Under the pieces are notes generated by a model that was not told the DNA's origin, did not search any database, and saw nothing but the letters and a program-made list of their open reading frames with translations. 64,000 bases of DNA. Source: Desulfobacterales bacterium. GTDB lineage: Bacteria > Desulfobacterota > Desulfobacteria > Desulfobacterales > Desulfosalsimonadaceae. The stretch lies in contig JAGXKN010000002.1 of NCBI GenBank assembly GCA_018335195.1, positions 117,759 through 181,758 on the forward strand, in the 5' to 3' direction. Position numbers and translations under genes: made by a program. Shown one piece after another: positions 13,151 to 22,348 of this stretch; position 1 is the first letter of the stretch; the number at the start of each line of letters is the position of its first letter.

Positions 13151-13205
13151 TTGACAAGTTATCAAAAATAAAATAATAGTCATTTTTAGAACGGTATTCT
13201 AAAAA
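13151..13205 (+). promoter_or_regulatory. Promoter (TTGACA-17-TAATAG) followed by palindromic operator TTTTTAGAACGGTATTCTAAAAA
   Basis: -35 13151-13156, -10 13174-13179, operator 13183-13205; same TTTAGAA-N5-TTCTAAA architecture as at 6213. Confidence 0.7.
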
Positions 13206-13227
13206 ACATCTTAAAAGGAGTTTGCTC

Positions 13228-14937
13228 ATGTCATCTGATTCCGGGTCATCTGTTTCCGGCGGACAACTCGTGGCTGAAGCCCTGCTTGAAAAAAACGTGG
13301 AATATATTTTCACCTTAAGCGGCGGGCACATTACGCCCATTTACCAGTTTCTTGAAAATTCGGGCATCACCCTTTTTGACACGCGTCATGAACAGGCCGC
13401 GGCCTTCATGGCCGAGGCCTGGGGGAAAATGACCCGCACTCCCGGGGTGGCCATGGTGACAGCCGGTCCGGGGTTTACCAACTGCCTGACCGGGATTGCC
13501 AGCAGCTTTTTTTCCAATACCCCGCTGGTGCTCATTGCCGGGTGCGTGGGCCTGGATAACAAGGAAAGGCTGGATCTGCAGGACATGCCCCAGGAAGCCG
13601 TGATTTCCCCCATGGTGAAAAAGACCCTGGTCTGCCACAAGCCCGAACGCGTGTGGGAATACGTGGACATGGCCTTCCGCACCGCTGCGGCCGGACGGCC
13701 CGGCCCGGTTTACCTGGAATTTCCGGTGGACGTGTTAAATGCCCGGGTGGACCGAAGCGCGGCCAGGACCCCGGACACTATGCCCGACTCCCGGACGGCG
13801 GACCGTGAAGGCGCCCGGGCCATGCTGGATATGATCAACCGGGCGGAAAAGCCCGTGGTGATCGCCGGCAGCGGGGCCTGGCAGTCCGGTGCGGAAGAAG
13901 CCCTCACGGCCTTTATCGTAAACACCGGCATGCCGGTGTTTACATCATTAACCGGCCGGGGCACGGTTGCCGACGATCATCCCCTGTGCTTTGAAGGCGC
14001 CCTGGCAATACGCCCGGGAGCGGCTTTTGCCGCATACCTGGAAACCGACCTGGTGATTGTGCTCGGCACCCGAATTTCTTTGTTCTACATGTTCGGCGAA
14101 GTGTTTAATCCGGATGCAAAAATTGTACAGGTGGATATCAAGGAAGAGGAAATCGGCCGGAACCGGCAGGTGGACCTGCCTGTGGTCAGCGATGTAAAAG
14201 CGTACCTGGCCGCGTGCAACCGGATTATTGAGCGGGAGGGGCTTTCCGGGGACATGAAAAACCGCTTTTCCGGCTGGATCGAAAAACTCCGGGCCGCGGA
14301 TAAGGACGGCAAGGAGCCCGCGGAAAAAGACTGGACCAGTGATCACGCCCCGATTCACCCCATGCGCCTGGCAAGGGAAGTCGATGTTTTCATGGACCGC
14401 AGGGAGGATATTGTGGTGGCAGACGGCGGGGACACCACCACCTGGATGGGCATGACCCGGCGCATCAATACCCCGGGGCGCTACCTGGACTACGGAATTT
14501 ACGGATCCCTGGCAGTGGGGCTGCCCTATGCCAACGCGGCAAAACTCAAGTACCCGGAAAGCCGGGTCCTGCTGGTTTCCGGCGACGGCAGCATCGGGTT
14601 TAACTTCATGGAATTTGAAAACGCCATCCGCAAAAACCTGCCCGTGGTAGTGGTCATCGCCAATGACCTGGGCTGGGGCATGATCCGGCATAGCCAGGAA
14701 ATCCGCATCGGCCACGCCATTTCGGCCGGCACCTGGATCGGGCGGGTGGATTATCACAAAATGGTGGAAGCCATTGGCGGCAAGGGCTTTTTCGTGGAGG
14801 ATCCCGCAGAAATCCGGCCCGCCCTGGAGGCGGCTTTTGCCTCGGGCAAGGTCTGCTGCATCAACGTGATGACAGATCCCACCACGGTGAGCCCGGGCAG
14901 CATGGCCCTGGCCAATGTGGGGGCATATAAGGCATAA
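13228..14937 (+). CDS. ThDP-dependent acetolactate-synthase-like enzyme, ILVBL/2-hydroxyacyl-CoA lyase 2-like
   Basis: YIFTLSGGHITPIYQFLENSGITLFDTRHEQAAAFMAEAWG and VSGDGSIGFNFMEFENAIRKNLPVVVVIANDLGWG. Start ATG 13228 (ORF open to 13222). Confidence 0.75.
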   Translation: MSSDSGSSVSGGQLVAEALLEKNVEYIFTLSGGHITPIYQFLENSGITLFDTRHEQAAAFMAEAWGKMTRTPGVAMVTAGPGFTNCLTGIASSFFSNTPLVLIAGCVGLDNKERLDLQDMPQEAVISPMVKKTLVCHKPERVWEYVDMAFRTAAAGRPGPVYLEFPVDVLNARVDRSAARTPDTMPDSRTADREGARAMLDMINRAEKPVVIAGSGAWQSGAEEALTAFIVNTGMPVFTSLTGRGTVADDHPLCFEGALAIRPGAAFAAYLETDLVIVLGTRISLFYMFGEVFNPDAKIVQVDIKEEEIGRNRQVDLPVVSDVKAYLAACNRIIEREGLSGDMKNRFSGWIEKLRAADKDGKEPAEKDWTSDHAPIHPMRLAREVDVFMDRREDIVVADGGDTTTWMGMTRRINTPGRYLDYGIYGSLAVGLPYANAAKLKYPESRVLLVSGDGSIGFNFMEFENAIRKNLPVVVVIANDLGWGMIRHSQEIRIGHAISAGTWIGRVDYHKMVEAIGGKGFFVEDPAEIRPALEAAFASGKVCCINVMTDPTTVSPGSMALANVGAYKA

Positions 14938-14948
14938 TATCAAGGAAG

Positions 14949-15914
14949 GTGCATATGGATCCCGCAGCGATCGACCAGGTTCGGCTCAATTTCAGTCCCC
15001 AGGGGCTCATGGTGATCAACGCCGCCATCGGCCTGATGATGCTGGGGGTTTCCCTTGATCTCAAGCTTGATGATTTCAGGCGGATCCTGGTGGCGCCGCG
15101 GGCGCCATGCATCGGTTTGGCTGCACAGTTCATACTGCTTCCCGCTTTTACCTTCCTGTTGACACTTATACTGCAGCCTGTCCCGTCCATGGCACTGGGC
15201 ATGATCCTGGTGGCCTCCTGTCCCGGAGGAAATCTGTCCAACATCATGACTTACCTGGCCAAGGGCAACTGCGCGGTATCCATCACCATGACCGCAATTT
15301 CCACCATGGCCGCGATTTTTATGACACCGCTGAATCTGTCCCTGTGGGGCGGCCTGAACCCGGATACAGCGGAAATCCTCAGATCGGTCAGCTTAAGCCC
15401 CATGGACGTGTTTGTCACGGTTTTCGTGATCCTGGGCATTCCATTGATCCTGGGCCAGATACTGACCCGGATCTTTCCCGGCCTGGCAGATCGGGTCCGC
15501 CGTCCGTTTAAAATATTCGCCCTGGTCTTTTTCATCCTGATCGTGTGCGGCGCGCTTGCGGCAAACTGGCAGTATTTCCTGGGATACGTGGGCATGGTGG
15601 TTTTCGGGGTGTTTGTCCACAATGCCCTGGCCCTGAACCTGGGTTACTGGAGCGGACGGCTGGCAAAGCTGAAAGAAGCTGATGCCCGTGCGGTCTGCAT
15701 TGAAGTGGGGATCCAGAATTCGGCCCTGGGCTTGGTGCTGGTATTTAATTTTTTCGAAGGTCTCGGCGGCATGGCCATTCTTGTGGCCTGGTGGGGCCTG
15801 TGGCACATCGTTGCCGGCCTGGTCACGGCTTTTATCTTTACGCGGATCCCGCTGCCGCCGGATTCAGAATCCACGGATCCGGATGCATGCAGGATTTCGT
15901 CAGTTCAAAAGTAG
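14949..15914 (+). CDS. Bile acid:sodium symporter (BASS/SBF) family transporter
   Basis: MMLGVSLDLKLDDF, LVASCPGGNLSNIMTYLAKGN, IEVGIQNSALGLVL motifs. Confidence 0.88.
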   Translation: MHMDPAAIDQVRLNFSPQGLMVINAAIGLMMLGVSLDLKLDDFRRILVAPRAPCIGLAAQFILLPAFTFLLTLILQPVPSMALGMILVASCPGGNLSNIMTYLAKGNCAVSITMTAISTMAAIFMTPLNLSLWGGLNPDTAEILRSVSLSPMDVFVTVFVILGIPLILGQILTRIFPGLADRVRRPFKIFALVFFILIVCGALAANWQYFLGYVGMVVFGVFVHNALALNLGYWSGRLAKLKEADARAVCIEVGIQNSALGLVLVFNFFEGLGGMAILVAWWGLWHIVAGLVTAFIFTRIPLPPDSESTDPDACRISSVQK

Positions 15915-15971
15915 GGGCGAACCTGTGTGTTCGCCCTTTCCTTTTTTTATGAAACAATAAAGGAGCGGGCT

Positions 15972-16781
15972 TTGGGAAAACGCGGGTTTGCGGATAAAGT
16001 TGTGGTCGTCACCGGCGGGGCCAGCGGTATCGGGTTGGCAACTGCCCGCAGATTTTCAGAGGCCGGGGCGCACCTGGCCCTGCTGGATATGGAAGAAGAT
16101 TCGCTGGCCCGATGCGAAACAGAATTTCAAGCAGCCGGAAGGCCGGTGATGACAATTGCTTGTGACGTGACGCGCAAATCAGACTGCGATTCTGCCATTG
16201 ATGCGGTCATACGTTGGATGGGCGGAATTGACGTGCTGTTTAACAACGCGGGCATCACCCAGCGAAGCCGGTTCGTGGATACCCGCGCAGAGGTCTACCA
16301 AAAGGTCATGGATGTGAATTTCTTCGGGTCGCTCTACTGCACTAAGGCCGCCATTGACAGCATCATTGCGCGTCGCGGTATGATTATTGTCAATGAAAGC
16401 ATTGCCGGTGTAACCCCACTGGTGGGCCGGACCGGCTACAGCGCCAGCAAGCATGCCATGCACGGCCTTTTTACCTCGCTTCGAGCCGAGGTGCGCGGCC
16501 AGGGAGTGCATGTGATGATTGTGTGCCCCGGGTTTATCCGGACCAATCTGCAGGACCGCGCACTGGGTGGCAACGGGCAGGTAACCGACCGCCCCCAGTC
16601 TTTTGTGGGAAAACAGGAAACACCGGAAACCGCGGCAGAAGCAATTTTCCGCGGTGCTGTAAGGCAGCGGGACCTGCTGGTGTTAACCGCCGTGGGAAAG
16701 CTTGGCTACTGGATCAGCCGTCTTTTTCCGAGCTTTTATGAACGCCGGATGACCCGGCGGTTTCAATCCGAGCTGGTCTGA
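15972..16781 (+). CDS. SDR family oxidoreductase
   Basis: VVTGGASGIGLATA, NNAG, YSASKHA. RBS AGGAGCGGG before TTG 15972. Confidence 0.88.
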   Translation: MGKRGFADKVVVVTGGASGIGLATARRFSEAGAHLALLDMEEDSLARCETEFQAAGRPVMTIACDVTRKSDCDSAIDAVIRWMGGIDVLFNNAGITQRSRFVDTRAEVYQKVMDVNFFGSLYCTKAAIDSIIARRGMIIVNESIAGVTPLVGRTGYSASKHAMHGLFTSLRAEVRGQGVHVMIVCPGFIRTNLQDRALGGNGQVTDRPQSFVGKQETPETAAEAIFRGAVRQRDLLVLTAVGKLGYWISRLFPSFYERRMTRRFQSELV

Positions 16782-16798
16782 GTACTTCAGGAGGGCAA

Positions 16799-18025
16799 AT
16801 GGATGTACTGGTGATCAACAGCGGCAGTTCTTCGGTGAAATACAAGGTTTTTTCCATGCCCGAAGAAAGGCTTCTGGCCGCAGGCCGGGTGGAAAATATC
16901 GGTATCGGGAACAGCGGATCCAAGGCGGTGTTGATTCAGAATCACCCGGATTTGGCGCAATTCCGGGAGGGATTCCATTGCACGGATCATGCAGACGCCG
17001 TATCGCGGATCCTTACATTTCTTAACACAGAGGCCTCGGGTTTGCCGGGCGGGACCGCGGAAATCGGAATGGTCGGGCATCGGGTGGTACACGGCGGGAC
17101 CCGGTTTTCAAAACCGGTGATCATCAGCGATAATGTTTTGGCCGGACTGGAACAACTCACCGGGCTTGCGCCGCTGCACATCCCGTTGAACGTCGCATGC
17201 ATCAAGGCCTGCAGGGAGGTTCTCCCGGAAATGCCAATGGCTGCCTGCTTTGATACGGCCTTTTCTTATGATCTTCCGCACAAGTCCCGGTTTTATCCCG
17301 TGCCCATGGAGTGGTATGAAAAATACGGGATCCGCCGCTATGGTTTTCACGGCATATCCTATGAATACGTAACGGCGGAGGCGGCAAAGCAGTTGGGACA
17401 GCCCCCGGATCGGCTGAAAATCATTGCCGCGCACCTGGGAAACGGCAGCAGCATCATGGCTTTTGACCGCGGGCGGGTGCTGGATACGAGCATGGGGTTT
17501 ACGCCGCTGGAAGGCCTGATGATGGGAACCCGGTCCGGGGATTTCGATCCGGCGGTTTTTCCATATATCATGGAAAAAACCGGCATGTCGGTTGAGCACA
17601 TCCTGGAGACCTTAAATACCCGCAGCGGACTTCTGGGCATCAGCGGGGTGAGCCGGGATATGCGGGAAATCGAGGCGCAAATGGATGCGGGAAATCCGCG
17701 GGCCCGGATTGCTTTTGACATGTTTGTCCATATTCTGCGCAAGTATCTCGGGGCCTATTTCTTTTCCCTGGCCGGCGCAGATGCGGTTGTGTTTACCGGG
17801 GGCATCGGGGAAAACGCTTTTCGGGTGCGAGAGGCGGTGTTTGCCCCGCTGGGGGACCTGGGCTTGCTGCTGGATGCGGATAAAAATCGCGCCGTGACCG
17901 GCGGTCAGGCGGGCTGGATTCATGCAGATGACAGCCGGACAAAGGCGCTGGTGATCCCGGCAGACGAGGAGCGCATGATTGCGCGGTCAGTGTTTCAGGT
18001 GGTTTTGCGGGATCCGGGCCGGTGA
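16799..18025 (+). CDS. ackA: Acetate kinase
   Basis: MDVLVINSGSSSVKYKVF, GHRVVHGG, AHLGNGSSIMA, DTSMGFTPLEGLMMGTRSGDFDP, VFTGGIGENA. Confidence 0.96.
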   Translation: MDVLVINSGSSSVKYKVFSMPEERLLAAGRVENIGIGNSGSKAVLIQNHPDLAQFREGFHCTDHADAVSRILTFLNTEASGLPGGTAEIGMVGHRVVHGGTRFSKPVIISDNVLAGLEQLTGLAPLHIPLNVACIKACREVLPEMPMAACFDTAFSYDLPHKSRFYPVPMEWYEKYGIRRYGFHGISYEYVTAEAAKQLGQPPDRLKIIAAHLGNGSSIMAFDRGRVLDTSMGFTPLEGLMMGTRSGDFDPAVFPYIMEKTGMSVEHILETLNTRSGLLGISGVSRDMREIEAQMDAGNPRARIAFDMFVHILRKYLGAYFFSLAGADAVVFTGGIGENAFRVREAVFAPLGDLGLLLDADKNRAVTGGQAGWIHADDSRTKALVIPADEERMIARSVFQVVLRDPGR

Positions 18026-18040
18026 CCCGACATCCGGCGT

Positions 18041-18080
18041 TAAAAAAAAGCCGCCCCGGGCATCTTTGTCCCGGGACGGC
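18041..18080 (-). terminator. Rho-independent terminator for the minus-strand acyl-CoA synthetase
   Basis: On the minus strand GCCGTCCCGGGACAAAGATGCCCGGGGCGGC is followed by TTTTTTTT. Confidence 0.8.
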
Positions 18081-18111
18081 CGATTTACGCGCCTGAACAG
18101 ACTGCGGTTTG

Positions 18112-19761
18112 TCAGGAGGAGACCTTGGTGCGGATTTCCTTTTTATCGATTTTGCCCACGCTCGTCTTGGGGATTTCGTCAACGATCTGCACCCGGTTGG
18201 GCACGCCGTATTTGGGGATTTCGCCTGCGTCCACGAACTTCATGAAAAAGTCCTTGAATTCGTCCTCGCTGACCTTGTCCTTGTAATCGTCTTTGAGCAC
18301 CACCATGACCATGGGGCGTTCCCCCCATTTTTCGTCCGGCACCCCTATGGCCGCGGCTTCGCTGACGGCTTGGTGCTGGCTGATGATATCCTCCAGGGTC
18401 AGCGAGGAGATCCATTCCCCGCCGCTCTTGATAACATCCTTGAGCCGGTCTGTGATCTGCAGATATCCTTCCGTGTCCACGTACCCGATATCCCCGGTAT
18501 GCAGCCAGCCGCCCTGCCACAGTTCTTCGCTTTTTTCCGGATCCTTGATATAGCCCTGGGTCAGCCAAGGTGCGCGCACCACCACTTCCCCGGTGCTCTG
18601 GCCGTCATGCGGCAGGGCGTTTCCTTCCGGGTCCCAGATCTGCAGGTATACGTTGGGGGCGGGCCGGCCTGTGCGGCAGCGCATTTTTACCTGCTCCTCC
18701 TGGCTCCATTCCAGCATGTGCGGCTTGAGGTTGGCAGCGGTCAAAAGCGGGCAGGTTTCTGACATGCCGTATGCCGCCCAGATGTTGATCCCGAGGTCCA
18801 GGGCTTCCTTGCACAGTCCGCGCGGAAGCGCAGATCCGCCGATAATCACCTTCCAGCCGGTCAGGTTAAACTGCTTGATGGCCGGGCTGGAAACCAGCAT
18901 GTGCATGATGGTGGGCACGCAGTGGGAAATGGTTACCTTTTCGCCCATGATCAGCTTGAGCAGCATCTCGGGCTCGTATTTGCCGGGATAGACCTGCTTG
19001 GCGCCCAGCAGGGTCATCACGTAGGGCACCCCCCAGGCATGCACGTGAAACATGGGCGTCATGGGCATGTAGACGTCACTGGAGGAAATCTGTGCATGGG
19101 AGTCATAGGCCGACATGTTGGCTAGCATGCCGTAGGTATGCATGACCAGCTGTCGATGACTGAAGAAAACACCCTTGGGCAGCCCGGTGGTGCCGGTTGT
19201 ATAAAAGGTAGTGGCCATGGTGTTCTCATCAAGGTCCGGAAACTCGTATTCTGTGGATGCTTTCTCCATAAGGGCATTGCATTCGCCTTCCAGGGAAAGC
19301 GAGGTTTCCGGGGTGTTGCCGGTATCGCTCAGCAGGATGATCTTCTTGACGGTTTCGAACTTGTCCTTGACCCCTTCGAGCATGGGGAGAAATTCTTCGT
19401 TGACCAGGATCACGTCGTCTTCTGCATGGTTGATGGTGTAGATCAGCTGCTCCGGGGATAAGCGGATGTTGATGGTGTGCAGAACCGCACCCATCATGGG
19501 AATGGCGAAAAAACATTCCAGGTAGCGGGTGCTGTCCCAGTCCATCACGGCAACGGTGCTTCCCGGACCGACGCCCAGGGAGGAGAGCATGTTGGCCATC
19601 TGGTGAATCCTTCGATTTAAATCCCGGTAGGTATAGCGCTGCTGGTCCCGGTAAATGATTTCCTGATCCGGGGAATAGATCAGCGGTGTTTCGAGGATGT
19701 GCTTGATCAGCAGCTGGTAGTTATGGGCCGAGGGGGTTGGTTCGATTTTCCGAAACGTCAT
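18112..19761 (-). CDS. Long-chain acyl-CoA synthetase (AMP-binding enzyme)
   Basis: TTFYTTGTTGLPKGVFFSHRQLV, GWLHTGDIGYVDTEGYLQITDRLKDVIKSGGEWIS. Confidence 0.92.
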   Translation of the reverse strand: MTFRKIEPTPSAHNYQLLIKHILETPLIYSPDQEIIYRDQQRYTYRDLNRRIHQMANMLSSLGVGPGSTVAVMDWDSTRYLECFFAIPMMGAVLHTINIRLSPEQLIYTINHAEDDVILVNEEFLPMLEGVKDKFETVKKIILLSDTGNTPETSLSLEGECNALMEKASTEYEFPDLDENTMATTFYTTGTTGLPKGVFFSHRQLVMHTYGMLANMSAYDSHAQISSSDVYMPMTPMFHVHAWGVPYVMTLLGAKQVYPGKYEPEMLLKLIMGEKVTISHCVPTIMHMLVSSPAIKQFNLTGWKVIIGGSALPRGLCKEALDLGINIWAAYGMSETCPLLTAANLKPHMLEWSQEEQVKMRCRTGRPAPNVYLQIWDPEGNALPHDGQSTGEVVVRAPWLTQGYIKDPEKSEELWQGGWLHTGDIGYVDTEGYLQITDRLKDVIKSGGEWISSLTLEDIISQHQAVSEAAAIGVPDEKWGERPMVMVVLKDDYKDKVSEDEFKDFFMKFVDAGEIPKYGVPNRVQIVDEIPKTSVGKIDKKEIRTKVSS

Positions 19762-19818
19762 GCCTGCCTCCTTTGTTGCTAAAAGCGTTATCCGAGAAAT
19801 GAAACAAAAAGGTTGTCA

Positions 19819-19837
19819 ATGCATTTTAAATGCATTT
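19819..19837 (-). promoter_or_regulatory. 19-bp palindrome AATGCATTTTAAATGCATT, candidate operator upstream of the acyl-CoA synthetase
   Basis: Perfect 9+1+9 palindrome ~60 bp upstream of the 19761 start codon. Confidence 0.45.
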
Positions 19838-19964
19838 TACACCAAAAACCTTCCGTGCGTAAAGGTAAACTTGTGAACGGGCTGAAAACAATGTATAAGA
19901 TCTTTGTATTATGTAATATTAAATGAACGGCGTGTAAACCGCAAATAATGTTTCAGGAGGGATT

Positions 19965-20513
19965 ATGCCCGGGTTTCCGGCAACCGTTTATAACGATCAG
20001 ACAGCTTCCCAGAGGGGCGATGTGCAGGTGGGCCAATATTCCAGCTTCTGGCCCGGATCTTCCGTCCGGGGCGATTTCTCTCCCATCCGCATCGGAAAGG
20101 GCGCCAGTATTCAGGACTGCTGCGTGCTGCACTCAACGCCCACCGATGAAGTCCACGTGGGGGATTTCGTGACCGTGGGCCACGGGGCGGTGCTTCACGG
20201 ATGCACTGTGGAGGACAATTGCGTTATCGGTATGAATGCCACGGTCCTGGACAAATCGGTGATCGGAAAAGGAAGCGTGGTTGCCGCCGGGGCGGTGGTC
20301 AAAGAGGGCACCCGGGTGCCGGCCGGGTCCTTTGTTTCCGGCGTGCCCGCACAGACCCGGGAGGGACGGCAGGGCCAGGAAGAGCGCATCAGGGCCGGGG
20401 CCATTGCCTATATTGCCCTGGCGCAGAATTATATGGCGGGCCGCCAGACCCTGGCCCCGGAGACGCTGGATGAAAAGATGGATGAAATCAAGAAATTGCT
20501 GGTCGAAAGTTAA
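19965..20513 (+). CDS. Gamma carbonic anhydrase family protein (left-handed beta-helix)
   Basis: Hexapeptide repeats, VRGDFSPIRIGKGASIQDCCVLH, VTVGHGAVLHGC. RBS GGAGGG. Confidence 0.88.
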   Translation: MPGFPATVYNDQTASQRGDVQVGQYSSFWPGSSVRGDFSPIRIGKGASIQDCCVLHSTPTDEVHVGDFVTVGHGAVLHGCTVEDNCVIGMNATVLDKSVIGKGSVVAAGAVVKEGTRVPAGSFVSGVPAQTREGRQGQEERIRAGAIAYIALAQNYMAGRQTLAPETLDEKMDEIKKLLVES

Positions 20514-20539
20514 ACGCTTGACAGCACGGGGGAAAAAGT

Positions 20540-22066
20540 ATGGGGCTCAGGGATTATACGGTCTATGATTTTATCCGCCGCAACGCCGCCTTGTACCCGG
20601 ATCGGGAGAGCCTTGTCTTTGGAGAAACCCGGCTGACAAACCGGGAGTACAGGGAAAAATGCGACAGGCTTGCCGCCGGGCTGCTTGCTTCGGGTTTTGC
20701 CCCGGGAGACAGGCTGGCCGTGGTGGCGCAGAACTGCGATGAATTCGTTATCCTCTACGGTGCCGCAGCCCGGATGGGGGCAATTGTGGTGCCGGTGAAC
20801 TGGCGCTTTACCAGCGCAGAAGTGGCTTATGTGCTGGGCGACTGCTCGCCGGCCGGTGTTTTTGCCGGTCCGGAGGATCGCCAGCGCGTGCTCGATCTGC
20901 AGCCGGAAACGGGCGTAAAGAATCTGTATGCCATGGGCGGCCGGACGGTGCCGGACGGATTTGTTCCTTTTGAGGCGCTTTACGCGGAAAGTCCGGATGT
21001 GCAAGCACCGGATCCGGATGCGCACAGCGGCTTTGTGATCATTTACACGGCTGCCGTAGAGGGCAGACCCCGGGGGGCGGTTCTTTCCCAGCACAACATT
21101 TTCGCCATCAACCTGGCGATGATGGCAGGGGAAGGGCTCAATGCGGATACCTGCCATATTTGCATTCTGCCGCTTTTCCATATCGCGGGCCTGGCCCGGC
21201 TGACGGCCACCATGCACGCCGGGGGCAAAAATGTCGTTTTGGCGCGTTTTGATGCGGAACAGGCCCTCAGGCTCATTGAGGCCGAAAAGGGCACCACGTT
21301 TCATAACTTTGCCCCGATATTAAAGCGCATGACAGACAAGTACCACGAACTCGGCGGCGGCATGGATCTGTCCGGCCTGCGCCGGGTGGGCGGACTGGAT
21401 CACCCGGAAAACCTGGAACGGTTCCGGGAAATTGCGCCGAGCGTGGAGTTTGCTTCCGGGTTCGGACAGACCGAGGCCATGGCCGTCACCTGGGCGCCAA
21501 GGCACGAAAGGCCCGGCAGTGCGGGCAAGCCGACGGTGATTTCAAACGTGGCCCTTTTCGATGATGATGAAAACCCGGTCCCCGCCGGCGGGGAAGGCGA
21601 GATCTGCGTTCGCGGCCCCGCGGTTTTTCTGGGCTACTGGGGCCGGGATGATGATACCGCCCGTACCTTTCGGAACAACTGGCACCACACCGGCGATACG
21701 GGGCGGTTTGACGAAGACGGCTACCTCTGGTACGTCCGGCGCAAGGCGGAAAAGGAGCTGATCAAGCCGGGCGGGGAAAACGTGTACCCGGCGGAAGTCG
21801 AAGCCGTGATCCGGGGGCATCCCGCGATTGCCGAAGCAAGCGTGATCGGCGTGCCGGACCGGCAGTGGGGCGAGGCCATCAAGGCCGTTTGCGTGCCGGC
21901 CCCGGGAAAAACCGTGGAAGCCGCGGAATTGATCGAATACGTGGCCGCGCGGATCGCCCGTTACAAAAAACCCCGGTTTGTCGAGTTCGCCAATGCCCTG
22001 CCCAAAACAGCAAAAGGTGAAATCGACCGCGAGCAGGTCAAAAAAGATCACGGCGGCGGCTATTGA
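20540..22066 (+). CDS. AMP-binding acyl-CoA ligase
   Basis: ANL-superfamily A8/A10-like motifs: WHHTGDTGRFDEDGYLWYVRRKAEKELIKPGGENVYPAEVE, PKTAKGEIDRE. Confidence 0.88.
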   Translation: MGLRDYTVYDFIRRNAALYPDRESLVFGETRLTNREYREKCDRLAAGLLASGFAPGDRLAVVAQNCDEFVILYGAAARMGAIVVPVNWRFTSAEVAYVLGDCSPAGVFAGPEDRQRVLDLQPETGVKNLYAMGGRTVPDGFVPFEALYAESPDVQAPDPDAHSGFVIIYTAAVEGRPRGAVLSQHNIFAINLAMMAGEGLNADTCHICILPLFHIAGLARLTATMHAGGKNVVLARFDAEQALRLIEAEKGTTFHNFAPILKRMTDKYHELGGGMDLSGLRRVGGLDHPENLERFREIAPSVEFASGFGQTEAMAVTWAPRHERPGSAGKPTVISNVALFDDDENPVPAGGEGEICVRGPAVFLGYWGRDDDTARTFRNNWHHTGDTGRFDEDGYLWYVRRKAEKELIKPGGENVYPAEVEAVIRGHPAIAEASVIGVPDRQWGEAIKAVCVPAPGKTVEAAELIEYVAARIARYKKPRFVEFANALPKTAKGEIDREQVKKDHGGGY

Positions 22067-22348
22067 CTCTGGGTTTCCCCCAATACAGCGGCGAATGGGT
22101 AGAAGCCTGTCTTTGCTTCCGCAGATATTTTGGGTTCTGTTTTACCAGGGTCTCCGGGCAAGTGTCCAGCGAGCTTTTCCGGCAATAGAAACAGCCCGGC
22201 GGGCGCAAAAGTTTATTAGTCATTGCATATCCGTCCTGTCAGCCGCTATAATCCGATCATGCTCGTTTGTAACCTGATAACATCACGGGGCATTACAGAG
22301 ATTCAGGTGCTTTTGGGTTTGAAATTAAAGTTTTCCGGGGATGCAACT

